Below are positions 32,679 through 41,833 of a stretch of 64,000 bases of DNA, in pieces (within the stretch, counting starts at the first letter, position 1; each line of letters starts with the position of its first letter). The stretch is from the NCBI RefSeq assembly GCF_035984655.1, contig NZ_JAXCHT010000013.1:49881-113880 (forward strand), given 5' to 3'. The notes under the pieces were generated by a model. The model made no database searches. It was not told the origin of the DNA and was given only the letters and a program-made list of their open reading frames with translations. The stretch is from Actimicrobium sp035984655. GTDB lineage: Bacteria > Pseudomonadota > Gammaproteobacteria > Burkholderiales > Burkholderiaceae_D. Both the position numbers and the translations under genes were made by a program.

Positions 32679-33230
32679 CTAACCCGGCAGCGGCTGGGCC
32701 GCCAGGCGCACGGCTTTTTCTTGCGACCAGAGATCGAGCTTTTGTTGTATGCCGGTTTGCTCGGCGCGCATTTGCGCATCGTCTGCCAGCTGCGCGCACA
32801 GCTCCAGGCGGATGCCGTTCGGGTCAAAAAAGTAAATCGAATTGAAGACGCGGTGGTCAGTCACACCGAGCACCTCGATGCCGTGTGCTTCCAGCCGGTC
32901 CTTCATTTGCAGCAGTTGCGCGATGCTGTCGACGCGCAACGCAATGTGATTGACCCAGGCAGGCGTATTCGGTGACGGCGCCGCCAGCTGGTTGTCGCCG
33001 AGGTCAAAGAACGCCAGGCACGAGCCATCGGTCATGCGGAAAAAAATATGAACGTACGGACAGTATTCGCCGGTCGACGGGACGTGGTCTGCGCGGATGT
33101 AATGAAACAGCGGCAGGCCCAGAATGTCTTCGTAAAAATGACGCGTTTCTTCAGCGTCACGGCAGCGCCAGGCGAAGTGATGCAGGCCATTGATCGACAC
33201 GGCGGCGGGACTGGCATTCGGTGCATTCAT
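32679..33230 (-). CDS. VOC (glyoxalase/bleomycin resistance/dioxygenase) family protein
   Basis: 183 residues from the ATG at 33230, which has AGGAG 8 bases upstream, preferred to the TTG at 33248. Two beta-alpha-beta-beta-beta modules: INGLHHFAWRCRDAEETRHFYEDILGLPL with metal-ligand His, and VNHIALRVDSIAQLLQMKDRLEAHG with a second His, then FDPNGIRLELCAQ with the Glu ligand. Likely an extradiol-type dioxygenase or isomerase for an aromatic intermediate. It follows the FAH gene by 30 bp in the same operon. Confidence 0.88.
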   Translation of the reverse strand: MNAPNASPAAVSINGLHHFAWRCRDAEETRHFYEDILGLPLFHYIRADHVPSTGEYCPYVHIFFRMTDGSCLAFFDLGDNQLAAPSPNTPAWVNHIALRVDSIAQLLQMKDRLEAHGIEVLGVTDHRVFNSIYFFDPNGIRLELCAQLADDAQMRAEQTGIQQKLDLWSQEKAVRLAAQPLPG

Positions 33231-33260
33231 GGTCGGTGCTCCTGACAAAAATTAACGGGG

Positions 33261-34271
33261 TTAAGCGTGACGGCCTTTTTTGATGCGCGCCGGCGCTTGC
33301 GTGACCTGTTGATGGATGGCGCCGAAGATCGATTTTCCGGCCGCGTCGAGCATGTCGATCTTGATGGTGTCGCCGAACTGCATGAATGGGGTCTTGGCAA
33401 CGCCATCGGCAATCATTTCAAGACAGCGTTTTTCGGCGATGCAGGTATAGCCCTTGCTCGCGTCCTTGTTCGATACCGTGCCCGAGCCGATGATGCTGCC
33501 GCTGCGCACATTGCGGGTCTTGGCCAGATGCGCAAGCAGCTGCGGAAAACTGAACACCATGTCGACACCGGCATTCGGCTGGCCGACGCTGACGGCGTTC
33601 CAGGTGGTGCGTAACGGCAAATGCAGCTTGCCCTCTTTCCATGCCGCGCCAAGCTCATCGGGCGTCACCGCGACCGGCGAAAAACTGGTCGCCGGTTTCG
33701 ATTGCACGAAGCCGAAGCCCTTGGCCAGCTCGGCCGGAATCAGATTGCGCAGCGACACATCATTGACCAGCATCAGCAGCCGGATGTGGCCGGCCGCTTC
33801 GTCGGTGTCCGCGCCCATCGCCACATCATCGGTAATGACGGCGACCTCGCCCTCGAAATCGATGCCCCAGTCGGTCGACTCCAGCACGATGTCGTCGGTC
33901 GGTCCGATGAAATCGTCGGAGCCGCCCTGATACATCAGCGGCTCGTGCCAGAACGACTCGGGCATCTCGGCATTGCGTGCCTTGCGCACCAGTTCGACAT
34001 GGTTCACATAAGCCGAGCCATCGGCCCACTGATAGGCGCGTGGCAACGGCGCCATGCAACGCTTGGGATCGAAGGCGAAGCTGCGCTCGACGCGGTCGAG
34101 GTTGAGCGCGGCATACAGTTCTTCCAGCTGCGGCGCGATGAAGGCCCAGTCATCCAGCGCCCGTTGCAGCGTCGGCGCAATCGCATCGGCCAGTACGGCA
34201 CTCTTCAAATCGCGCGAAACCACTGCCAGTTGCCCGTCGCGGGTGCCGTCCTTCAATGTTGCCAGCTTCAT
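33261..34271 (-). CDS. Fumarylacetoacetate hydrolase family protein
   Basis: 336 residues. The metal site is in DWGIDFEGEVAVITDDV (E-x-E) and the preceding GPTDDIVLES; LMLVNDVSLRNLIP, QSKPATSFSPVAVTPDELG and GSIIGSGTVSNKD are typical of the longer FAH subfamily similar to the tyrosine/homogentisate pathway enzyme. It cleaves a C-C bond in a 2,4-diketo acid from aromatic ring breakdown. Operon with the VOC protein; divergent IclR regulator 84 bp away is the likely controller. Confidence 0.9.
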   Translation of the reverse strand: MKLATLKDGTRDGQLAVVSRDLKSAVLADAIAPTLQRALDDWAFIAPQLEELYAALNLDRVERSFAFDPKRCMAPLPRAYQWADGSAYVNHVELVRKARNAEMPESFWHEPLMYQGGSDDFIGPTDDIVLESTDWGIDFEGEVAVITDDVAMGADTDEAAGHIRLLMLVNDVSLRNLIPAELAKGFGFVQSKPATSFSPVAVTPDELGAAWKEGKLHLPLRTTWNAVSVGQPNAGVDMVFSFPQLLAHLAKTRNVRSGSIIGSGTVSNKDASKGYTCIAEKRCLEMIADGVAKTPFMQFGDTIKIDMLDAAGKSIFGAIHQQVTQAPARIKKGRHA

Positions 34272-34355
34272 CGGAAATCCTGAAAGTTATGGAATATGGA
34301 ATTGATTGAATGTATCGTAATGCCATTCCTGCCCTGAATCAACCCGGATTTACAT

Positions 34356-35195
34356 ATGCCGACAGCTGCACTGCCGCCCGCCCGCCAGGGCATCCAATCC
34401 ATCGAAGTTGCCGCGCCACTGCTGCGGGTGCTGGCCGACTCATCCGGAGCACTGCCGCTGTCGGCACTGGCGAAGGCCGCCGGCATGCCCGCAGCCAAGG
34501 CGCATCGTTATCTGGTGAGCCTGATCCGGGTCGGGCTGGTGCAGCAGGATGCCCACTCGGCCGAATACGACCTAGGTGCGCTGGCACTGGAACTGGGGCT
34601 GGCATCGCTGGGCCGGATCGACGCAATGCAGCTGGCCGACGCCGCCATGAGCAGTTTGCGCGACGCCACCGGCGAAACGGTCGCGCTGGCGGTGTGGGGC
34701 AATCTGGGGCCGACCTATGTGCGCCTGCTGCAATCGCGCCGGCCGGTGACGGTCAACCTGCAAATCGGCAGCGTCATGCCGATGACCTACACCGCGAGCG
34801 GATTGTGTTTTGCGACCTGGTTGCCGGAGCAGGACAGCGCGTCATTGCTTAAGCTGGAACTGACTTCGAACCGGCGTCAGAAACTGGCGGCGCCGCATAC
34901 CTTGACGGCCCTGCGACCCTTGCTCAATGAAACCGCCGAGCATGGCCTGGCGCGCATGATTGGCCATCTCGACCCGGCCGCCGCGCGACCGCCCGGATCC
35001 AGCCGCGCAGCAGAACTACTGCTGGCCGGCTTCAATGCGTTCTCCGCGCCGGTGTTCGACAATGATGGCCGCATCCGCTTTGCGCTCACGGTGGTGGGGT
35101 CGTCAGCGCATATCCGGCAGGCATGGGATGGCGCGATCGCCATGGAGACCAAGCGGCATGCGACGGCCTTGTCGCGGCGACTGGGGTATCGATGA
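34356..35195 (+). CDS. IclR-family transcriptional regulator
   Basis: 279 residues. The winged-helix N-terminus (GIQSIEVAAPLLRVLADSSGALPLSALAKAAGMPAAKAHRYLVSLIRVGLV) is followed by the IclR effector domain: RDATGETVALAVWG, MPMTYTASGLCFATWLP and APVFDNDGRIRFALTVVG. IclR proteins bind aromatic acids or glyoxylate-type effectors. Divergent from the FAH/VOC operon, so probably a local repressor or activator of it. The 84-bp gap contains AT-rich GGAAT/ATTCC motifs but no convincing palindrome. Confidence 0.92.
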   Translation: MPTAALPPARQGIQSIEVAAPLLRVLADSSGALPLSALAKAAGMPAAKAHRYLVSLIRVGLVQQDAHSAEYDLGALALELGLASLGRIDAMQLADAAMSSLRDATGETVALAVWGNLGPTYVRLLQSRRPVTVNLQIGSVMPMTYTASGLCFATWLPEQDSASLLKLELTSNRRQKLAAPHTLTALRPLLNETAEHGLARMIGHLDPAAARPPGSSRAAELLLAGFNAFSAPVFDNDGRIRFALTVVGSSAHIRQAWDGAIAMETKRHATALSRRLGYR

Positions 35196-35199
35196 TGGG

Positions 35200-36231
35200 T
35201 CAGTGCACCAGCGTCACTGCCCCCGGCTTGACCGTCTCAAGAAACTGATAGCGCGTCACGTTGAGGAAATTGGGCATTGCGCGCGCAGGCGCCAGCCGTT
35301 CCTTCATGGCCCAGCGGCTTTGATCGTCCAGCGCCAGCAGCAGCGCCTGATCAAGCGAGACCACATAGTCTTCCGGATCGAATATCCGGGCCATCAGCGC
35401 GTCGTCCATCTTGAACATTTTGCCGACCACGCGGCGCGCCGCGACCGGGTCGGCATGGATCGAATCGGTGGCGGTGAGCAGGCCCTTGAGCACGCGCCGC
35501 ACTTCTTCCGGATGGCTGTCGATATAACCCGGCCGTCCCACCAGTACCAGCCGGAAGGCATACACCTCTTCGCCGAAAAATACCTTCACGCGCCCATCCA
35601 TCTCCTGTTCCAGTCGTGCCAGATACGGCTGGAACATGGCGGCAGCATCAATCCGCCCGGCCTTGAAGGCCTGGTGCAATGCGTCCGGATCGAGATCGAC
35701 CCAGTTGACCCGGTCATTGCCGACGCTGTTGATCTGCAAGAGCGCGTCGAGGAAATACGGCAGGTTGGTGCCCAGCGTCAGGCCAATTTTTTTGCCTTGC
35801 AGGTCGGCCAGGCGATTGATGCCGCGATCAATCCGGGTCACGATGCCAAGAGAACGGCGGCTTTGCGCCACATTCGCCAGCACGGCGATGTCCGCGCCGT
35901 CGAGCAACGCAAACATCAGCCGCGTGTCGGCAATCAGGGTCAGGTCGGATTTGCCGTCCATCAGCGATTTCAGCGCGTCGCGCGCCATCTCGAATGGCTG
36001 CGCGATGATGTTCACACCCGCGTTGCGAAAGGCGCCCTGCTCCATGCCCACAAACATTGGCGCACTGATGATGCGCAACGGGATGGCCATGCGCACCGGC
36101 GCCAGCACCAATGGCTGCGCCGCCGGTGGTCGCAGGACAAACCAGCCGAGCAGGCAGAGGGCCAGCAGCACTACCAGCAGCGCTACCCGTGCTTTGAATG
36201 ACGCGGCACGATAGCCGAGAGTGAATCGCAT
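35200..36231 (-). CDS. NMT1/SsuA-like ABC substrate-binding protein
   Basis: 343 residues from ATG 36231, with AAGGAAG 3 bases before it; upstream frame discarded. An uncleaved-looking N-terminal helix (ARVALLVVLLALCLLGWFVL) anchors or exports it. The body has the NitT/TauT periplasmic-binding fold: MFVGMEQGAFRNAGVNI, DLTLIADTRLMFALLDG, LQGKKIGLTLGTNLPYFLDALL and DALHQAFKAGRIDAAAMFQPY. Nitrate, taurine, sulfonate or pyrimidine precursors are typical ligands. No permease or ATPase gene adjoins, so it is an orphan or works as a sensor. Confidence 0.88.
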   Translation of the reverse strand: MRFTLGYRAASFKARVALLVVLLALCLLGWFVLRPPAAQPLVLAPVRMAIPLRIISAPMFVGMEQGAFRNAGVNIIAQPFEMARDALKSLMDGKSDLTLIADTRLMFALLDGADIAVLANVAQSRRSLGIVTRIDRGINRLADLQGKKIGLTLGTNLPYFLDALLQINSVGNDRVNWVDLDPDALHQAFKAGRIDAAAMFQPYLARLEQEMDGRVKVFFGEEVYAFRLVLVGRPGYIDSHPEEVRRVLKGLLTATDSIHADPVAARRVVGKMFKMDDALMARIFDPEDYVVSLDQALLLALDDQSRWAMKERLAPARAMPNFLNVTRYQFLETVKPGAVTLVH

Positions 36232-36435
36232 CGCTTCCTTTTCGTGATCGCAAACCCGGCAAATTCGATCAAGCCTTGATGACAAACATCGTGCCGGCAT
36301 TTTAACCACTTTTTACAATGGCTCTCTGGCGCAAAGAAGTTTTTCCTTATCCCGTTTGCCTGGGCGTTTTTTGCCATAATGACGCGTTGCAGCAAATATG
36401 CCGCGACACCCATCCACAGCTGCGGGGAAAATCTG

Positions 36436-37209
36436 ATGAAACGCGTAATTTTCAACCAAAAAGGCGGTTGCGGCAAATCGACCATTGCGGTCAATCTGGC
36501 TGCGGTGGCGGCACAATCGGGCAAAAACACCCTGCTCATCGACCTCGACCCGCAATGCAATTCCAGCCGTTACCTGCTCGGCGACGCCGCCAAGGAAGTA
36601 AAGCCGACCATCGCCGCCTTCTTTGAAGAGATGCTGGGCTTCAGCTTTTATCCGAAGCCGGCCAGCACCTTTGTTCACGCGACCCCGTTCGACAACCTGT
36701 TCCTGATTCCGTCCGACCCGTCGCTGGGCGACCTGCAATCCAAGCTCGAATCGCGCCACAAGATCTACAAGTTGCGCGACGCGCTCAACGAACTGGCGAA
36801 GGAATACGACGAGATCATCATCGACACGCCGCCGGCCTACAATTTCTTCACGATGTCGGCGCTGATCGCGGCCGACCGCTGCCTGATCCCGTTTGACTGC
36901 GACGATTTTTCGCGCGAGGCGCTGTACACGCTGATGAACAACGTCGCCGAGATTCGCGCCGACCACAATCCGGAGTTGCAGATCGAAGGAATCGTCGTCA
37001 ACCAGTTCCAGCCGCGCGCAAAATTGCCGCAACGGCTGGTCGACGAATTGCTGGCCGAAGGCCTGCCGGTGCTCAACAGCAAACTGTCGAGCTCGATCGT
37101 CATCCGCGAATCGCACGGGCGCTGCCTGCCGATGATTCATCTGGACAAAACCCACAAGCTGAGCGGCGAATTCGCCACCCTGTATCAGGAGCTGCAGGCG
37201 GTGGCCTAG
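36436..37209 (+). CDS. Orphan ParA-family ATPase
   Basis: 257 residues from the ATG at 36436 (MKRVIFNQKGGCGKS). Deviant Walker A KGGCGKST, Walker A' LLIDLDPQCNSSRYL and Walker B DEIIIDTPPAYNF are intact. No parB or cargo gene adjoins, unlike chromosome or plasmid partitioning loci. Its body resembles the ParA-like proteins that position other cell machinery. Independent unit between the ABC binding protein and TetR gene. Confidence 0.88.
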   Translation: MKRVIFNQKGGCGKSTIAVNLAAVAAQSGKNTLLIDLDPQCNSSRYLLGDAAKEVKPTIAAFFEEMLGFSFYPKPASTFVHATPFDNLFLIPSDPSLGDLQSKLESRHKIYKLRDALNELAKEYDEIIIDTPPAYNFFTMSALIAADRCLIPFDCDDFSREALYTLMNNVAEIRADHNPELQIEGIVVNQFQPRAKLPQRLVDELLAEGLPVLNSKLSSSIVIRESHGRCLPMIHLDKTHKLSGEFATLYQELQAVA

Positions 37210-37218
37210 GCCGGTCGC

Positions 37219-37890
37219 TCAATCCCGATACGCCGCCCCGACCGCATCCAGCCCGGCCAGCACATAGCGCAACCAGTCGTCGGCCAGCGCCGGGCTGTCG
37301 GCGCCGACCGCGGGCAACACCTTCGACAGCACGACTTTCGGCATGGCAATCAGCAGGATGGCCGGCAACACCGACAACAACAGGCAACGCTGCACCGCCG
37401 GATGGCCTGCCGGCAGACCGAGCACGGCGGCAATCAGGCCCAGCATCACCGCGGCTTTCGGCCGCACCGCTTTCTCGACCAGCTTGGGCAGCACCTGCGA
37501 CGGCGCCATGATTTCACGCAGCATCACGCGCACACCCCATGAGGCATCGGTGCGCGTCGACAACGCCACCAGATGCGACAGCACCGCACCCAGTTTCAGG
37601 CGCGGATCGTCCTGTGTCGCTGCCCACGCCGTCAGATCATCCAGACTGACAAGCTGGCGATGCGCCTCGATCAGGACGGCTTCATACAGGCCCTCGCGAC
37701 TGCCGAAATGATAGTTGACCGATGCCAGCGGCGTGCCCGCGCGCAGGCAGATTTCCTTGCTGGTGGCATCGGCATAGCCGCGCTCGGCCAAAACCCGACC
37801 GGCCGTGTCGAGCAGATGCAGGCGCGTGGCCTCGCCATCGCTGCGTGAAGCACGTCGGACTGCGGGAATCTGTTTCTCTTTGGCTGGCAT
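37219..37890 (-). CDS. TetR/AcrR-family regulator with CerR-type C-terminal domain
   Basis: 223 residues. TetR helix-turn-helix: TRLHLLDTAGRVLAERGYADATSKEICLRAGTPLASVNYHFGSREGLYEAVL (about residues 22-73), then an all-helical ligand domain of the CerR/YbiH type (LGAVLSHLVALSTR, GVRVMLREIMAPS). YbiH/CecR in Escherichia coli represses the ybhGFSR export operon; this gene is divergent from the equivalent operon, so it is its likely repressor. Confidence 0.92.
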   Translation of the reverse strand: MPAKEKQIPAVRRASRSDGEATRLHLLDTAGRVLAERGYADATSKEICLRAGTPLASVNYHFGSREGLYEAVLIEAHRQLVSLDDLTAWAATQDDPRLKLGAVLSHLVALSTRTDASWGVRVMLREIMAPSQVLPKLVEKAVRPKAAVMLGLIAAVLGLPAGHPAVQRCLLLSVLPAILLIAMPKVVLSKVLPAVGADSPALADDWLRYVLAGLDAVGAAYRD

Positions 37891-37922
37891 TACATCAATC
37901 CGGAGTGATTTTTTTATACTTT

Positions 37923-37934
37923 AAATTCGAATTT
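37923..37934. promoter_or_regulatory. Palindromic candidate operator of the TetR regulator
   Basis: Perfect 12-bp palindrome AAATTCGAATTT, followed by a further GAATT, in the 82-bp gap between the divergent TetR and membrane-fusion genes. The AT-rich context (TTTTTTATACTTTAA) fits overlapping promoters. Inferred from position and symmetry only. Confidence 0.5.
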
Positions 37935-37972
37935 GAATTATAGTTCCAGCTGCCCAAGCCCACGCCACCGCC

Positions 37973-38968
37973 ATGAACAAAAAGTTCGCTATTGTCGCAG
38001 CAGTCGTCGTTATCTGTGTCGGTGCTTTTTCCGCGTGGCACTTTAGCCGTCCCGCGCCGGATGCCGATGCCCTGGTGTTGTACGGCAATGTCGATATCCG
38101 CCAGGTGTCGCTGGCCTTCAACGGCAGCGAGCGCATCGCCACCCTGACTGTGCAGGAAGGCGACCACGTCAAGGCCGGCCAGGTGCTGGGCCAGCTTGAT
38201 ACCCGCGCACTGACGCTGCGTGCGGCGCAAGCCCGGGCCCAGCGCAGCGCGCAACAGCAGGCGTTGCAGCGCCTGCAGGCCGGCAGCCGGCCAGAGGAAC
38301 GCAGCCAGGCGCGTGCCGAAGTGGCTGCCGCAGAGGCCGATGCCGCGCTGGCCGCGCAGCAACTGGCGCGACTGCAGGCGGTCGCGCAAAGCACCGCCGG
38401 ACGCGGCGTCAGCCAGCAGGATCTCGACAGCGCCAGCGCCCGCCAACGGGTGGCGCAAGCCCAGCTCGATAAAATCCGCAAGACGCGCCAACTGGTCGAC
38501 ACCGGCCCGCGCAAGGAAGACATTGCCCAGGCCACGGCGCAAGTCGAGGTCGCCGCCAGCGAACTGGCCGTGCTCGAATTTCAACTCACCCAGGCCCAAC
38601 TGACCGCACCGGTCGCGGCGGTGGTGCGCTCGCGCCTGCTGGAACCCGGCGACATGGCCTCGCCGCAGCGTCCGGTCTTCACGCTGGCGATCACCGATCC
38701 GAAATGGGTGCGCGCGTATGTCAACGAAGTCGATCTCGGCCGCATCCGCACCGGCATGGCCGCCAGCGTGGTGACCGACAGCCATCCGCAACAGCCGATC
38801 ACCGGTCGCATCGGCGCCATTTCGTCGGTCGCCGAATTCACGCCCAAGACGGTACAAACCGAAGAATTGCGCACCAGCCTGGTCTACGAAGTGCGCGTGC
38901 TGGTGGACGATCCGACCGATCGCCTGCGTCTGGGCATGCCGGCCACCGTGCGCATAGCGCTGCGCTGA
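37973..38968 (+). CDS. HlyD-family membrane fusion protein (YbhG-like)
   Basis: 331 residues. N-terminal membrane helix (KFAIVAAVVVICVGAFSAWHF), lipoyl half-motifs VDIRQVSLAFNGSERIATLTVQEGDHVKAGQVLGQLD and QLTAPVAAVVRSRLLEPGDMAS, separated by a long Gln/Ala-rich coiled-coil hairpin (about residues 80-190), then a beta-barrel domain. It links the inner-membrane transporter to the outer-membrane factor. Overlaps the next gene by one base (TGATG). Confidence 0.92.
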   Translation: MNKKFAIVAAVVVICVGAFSAWHFSRPAPDADALVLYGNVDIRQVSLAFNGSERIATLTVQEGDHVKAGQVLGQLDTRALTLRAAQARAQRSAQQQALQRLQAGSRPEERSQARAEVAAAEADAALAAQQLARLQAVAQSTAGRGVSQQDLDSASARQRVAQAQLDKIRKTRQLVDTGPRKEDIAQATAQVEVAASELAVLEFQLTQAQLTAPVAAVVRSRLLEPGDMASPQRPVFTLAITDPKWVRAYVNEVDLGRIRTGMAASVVTDSHPQQPITGRIGAISSVAEFTPKTVQTEELRTSLVYEVRVLVDDPTDRLRLGMPATVRIALR

Positions 38969-40704
38969 TGGCGGCGATGGCACTGCTCGGTCGCGCGCTG
39001 CACAAGCGCTTTCTGGTCAAGCAAACCGGCCAGACCGTGCACGCCTTGAACGACATCGCGATCGACGTGCCACGCGGTGCATTGACCGCGCTGGTCGGCC
39101 CGGACGGCGCCGGCAAGACCACCCTGCTGCGTTTGTGCGCCGGCCTGATGCGCGCCGATCAAGGCAGCCTGCAGGTACTGGGCATGGACGTCGCCGTCGA
39201 TCCGCAGGCGGTGCAAAACCGCATCAGCTACATGCCGCAGCGCTTCGGTCTGTACGACGACTTGAGCGTGCAGGAAAACCTCGACCTGTATGCCGATCTG
39301 CACGGCGTGCCGCTGGAACAACGACGGGTGCGCTATGCGCGCCTGATGGAGATGACCGATCTTGGTCGTTTCACCACGCGCCTGGCCGGCAAGCTGTCGG
39401 GCGGCATGAAGCAGAAACTGGGACTGGCCTGCACGCTGGTGCGCTCGCCCGAGTTGCTGTTGCTGGACGAGCCGACCGTCGGCGTCGACCCGCTGTCGCG
39501 CCGTGAATTATGGGAAATCGTGCAGCAGCTGATCGATCAGGAACAGCTCACCGTGGTCATCAGCACCACCTACCTGGATGAAGCCGAACGCTGCGCGCAG
39601 GTATATCTGCTGGCCGACGGCAAACTGCTGGCGCAGGGCACGCCAGCGGCATTGCGCGCGCACGCCGACGGCCTGTGTTTCATTGCGACGGCGCCTGCCG
39701 AGCAGCCGCCGCGCACCTTGCAGGCGCGCCTGCTGGATGCGTCGGATCACATCCTCGATGCCGTGCCGCAGGGCGGCGAGGTGCGCTTCATCCGCCGTCC
39801 CGGCGACGGCGACGGCGACGCCGTGGCCGCATTGCTGGCCGGCGCCAGCGTCAGGCCCACCCCGGCGCGGCTGGAAGACGGTTTCATGGTGCTGCTGCAG
39901 GCGGCCCCGGAGCCGGTTGCCGAAGTCACTGCACCCAGCGCGCCGCGCACTGCCGAGGTGGTCATTGAAGTGCGCGATCTGGTGCGCAAGTTCGGCGACT
40001 TCACGGCCGTGGCGAGCACCAGCTTCACCGTCACGCGCGGTGAAATCTTCGGACTGCTCGGCCCCAACGGCGCTGGCAAGACCACCACTTTCCGCATGCT
40101 GTGCGGACTGCTGCCGGCCAGCAGCGGTTTCTTGCAGGTGGCGGGCGTGGACCTGCGCCATGCGCCGGCGCGGGCACGTCGGAAGATCGGCTATGTCTCG
40201 CAAAAATTCGCGCTGTACGCCAACCTCACCGTCACCGAAAACCTGCACTTCTTCGGCGGCGCATACGGCCTGGGCGGCCAGCGCCTGCGTGAGCGCATGC
40301 AAGCGGTGCTGACGCAATTCAATCTGCACGGCCATGAACACCATGCCAGCGGCGAGCTGTCCGGCGGGTTTCGCCAGCGACTGGCGATGGCCACCGGCCT
40401 GTTGCACGAACCGGAAATCCTGTTCCTCGACGAACCCACCAGCGGCGCCGATCCGCAAGCACGGCGCGCCTTCTGGCGTCGCATCACGGCGCTGGCGGCA
40501 ACCGGGATCACGGTCATCATCACCACCCATTTCATGGAAGAAGCCGAATACTGCGATCGCATCGTGATCCAGGACGCCGGCCAGGTGCTGGCGCTGGGCA
40601 CGCCGGAACAGGTGCGCACTCAGGCCGGCAGCACTGCCTTGCAACGACTGAACATGGAACAGTCGTTCATCGCCATCGTCGAGCAGGCCCGTCATGCCGG
40701 CTGA
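38968..40704 (+). CDS. Double ABC ATPase of a drug-type exporter (YbhF-like)
   Basis: 578 residues, the same length as YbhF. Two complete ATPase domains: domain 1 Walker A GPDGAGKTT, signature KLSGGMKQKLGLA, Walker B LLLLDEPTVGVD; domain 2 (from about 330) Walker A GPNGAGKTT, signature ELSGGFRQRLAMA, Walker B ILFLDEPTSGAD with switch His in TTHFMEEAEY. An inter-domain linker of about 60 residues includes DGDGDAVAALLAG. Powers the two adjacent permeases. It overlaps the first permease gene by 11 bases. Confidence 0.94.
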   Translation: MAAMALLGRALHKRFLVKQTGQTVHALNDIAIDVPRGALTALVGPDGAGKTTLLRLCAGLMRADQGSLQVLGMDVAVDPQAVQNRISYMPQRFGLYDDLSVQENLDLYADLHGVPLEQRRVRYARLMEMTDLGRFTTRLAGKLSGGMKQKLGLACTLVRSPELLLLDEPTVGVDPLSRRELWEIVQQLIDQEQLTVVISTTYLDEAERCAQVYLLADGKLLAQGTPAALRAHADGLCFIATAPAEQPPRTLQARLLDASDHILDAVPQGGEVRFIRRPGDGDGDAVAALLAGASVRPTPARLEDGFMVLLQAAPEPVAEVTAPSAPRTAEVVIEVRDLVRKFGDFTAVASTSFTVTRGEIFGLLGPNGAGKTTTFRMLCGLLPASSGFLQVAGVDLRHAPARARRKIGYVSQKFALYANLTVTENLHFFGGAYGLGGQRLRERMQAVLTQFNLHGHEHHASGELSGGFRQRLAMATGLLHEPEILFLDEPTSGADPQARRAFWRRITALAATGITVIITTHFMEEAEYCDRIVIQDAGQVLALGTPEQVRTQAGSTALQRLNMEQSFIAIVEQARHAG

Positions 40705-41833
40705 CCGCTTCGGCTTCTGGCGCCGCCTGACGGCCCTCACCCGCAAGGAATTTCGCCAGTTGCTTCGCGATCCCGGCAATCTCGCGATCGGCATCGTGCT
40801 GCCGATTTTCCTGATCCTGTTGTTTGGTTACGGCCTCTCGCTCGACGTCAAGAATGCGCCTGTCGCCATCGTGCTGGAAGATCCGTCGCCGACCGCCGCC
40901 GACGTGGTTGCCGGCTTGCGCCTGTCACCGTCGCTGGCGCCGGTGATGCTGATGTCGATGCACGAGGCCGAAGCGCTGATGCGCGCACGCACGGTGGACG
41001 CGATCGTGCGCATCCCCTCCGATTTTTCAGCGCAACTGGCAGCCGGCCATGGTCGCATCCAGGTGCTGGTGCATGGTGCCGATGTCAGTCGTGCCGGCAT
41101 CATCCAAAGCTATCTGGGCGGCGCGCTGGCGCAGTGGGCCCTGCGCCAGGCCGAACGCGCCGGCCGCGCACCCGCCGCCAGCGGCATGGTCAGCCTGGAG
41201 CAGCGCATCTGGTTCAACGCCAGCAATGACAGCACCTGGTATCTGGTGCCGGGCCTGATCGTGCTGATCATGACGCTGGTCGGTGCGTTCCTGACCGCAA
41301 TGGTAATGGCGCGCGAATGGGAACGCGGCACCCTCGAAGCGTTGTTTGTCAGCCCGGTGCGGCCGCTCGAAATCCTGCTGGCAAAGTTGCTTCCGTACTT
41401 CGTGGTCGGCATGCTCGGCCTGCTGCTGTGCCTGCTGTCGGCGCGCTTTCTGTTTTACGTGCCGATGCTGGGCACGCTGGCCCTGCTGGTGTTCAGTTCG
41501 ATGCTGTATCTGCTGGTGACACTGGCGCTGGGATTGTTGATTTCATCGATGACGCGCAACCAGTTTCTGGCCAGCCAGATCGCCTTGCTGGCGAGTTTTC
41601 TGCCGTCGCTGATGCTGTCCGGGTTTCTGTTCGACCTGCGCAATGTGCCGGACGTGGTGCGTTGGGTCTCGCGCGTGGTGCCGGCGACCTACTTTGTCGA
41701 ATTGATCCGCACCCTGTTTCTGGCCGGCGACGTGTGGCCGATGATACTCAGGAATTGCGCCATCCTGGCCCTGTACGCCAGCCTGCTGCTGGCCCTCGCA
41801 TGGCGCGTTACGCGCAAGAGTCTGGACCGATGA
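40694..41833 (+). CDS. ABC-2 type permease (YbhS-like)
   Basis: 379 residues. One N-terminal helix (NLAIGIVLPIFLILLFGYGLSLDV), a periplasmic domain, and five C-terminal helices including LVPGLIVLIMTLVGAFLTAMVMAREWERGTLEALFVSPV, the ABC-2 coupling signature. Pairs with the next gene as a heterodimer. ATGA overlap with that gene shows coupled translation. Confidence 0.93.
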   Translation: MPADRFGFWRRLTALTRKEFRQLLRDPGNLAIGIVLPIFLILLFGYGLSLDVKNAPVAIVLEDPSPTAADVVAGLRLSPSLAPVMLMSMHEAEALMRARTVDAIVRIPSDFSAQLAAGHGRIQVLVHGADVSRAGIIQSYLGGALAQWALRQAERAGRAPAASGMVSLEQRIWFNASNDSTWYLVPGLIVLIMTLVGAFLTAMVMAREWERGTLEALFVSPVRPLEILLAKLLPYFVVGMLGLLLCLLSARFLFYVPMLGTLALLVFSSMLYLLVTLALGLLISSMTRNQFLASQIALLASFLPSLMLSGFLFDLRNVPDVVRWVSRVVPATYFVELIRTLFLAGDVWPMILRNCAILALYASLLLALAWRVTRKSLDR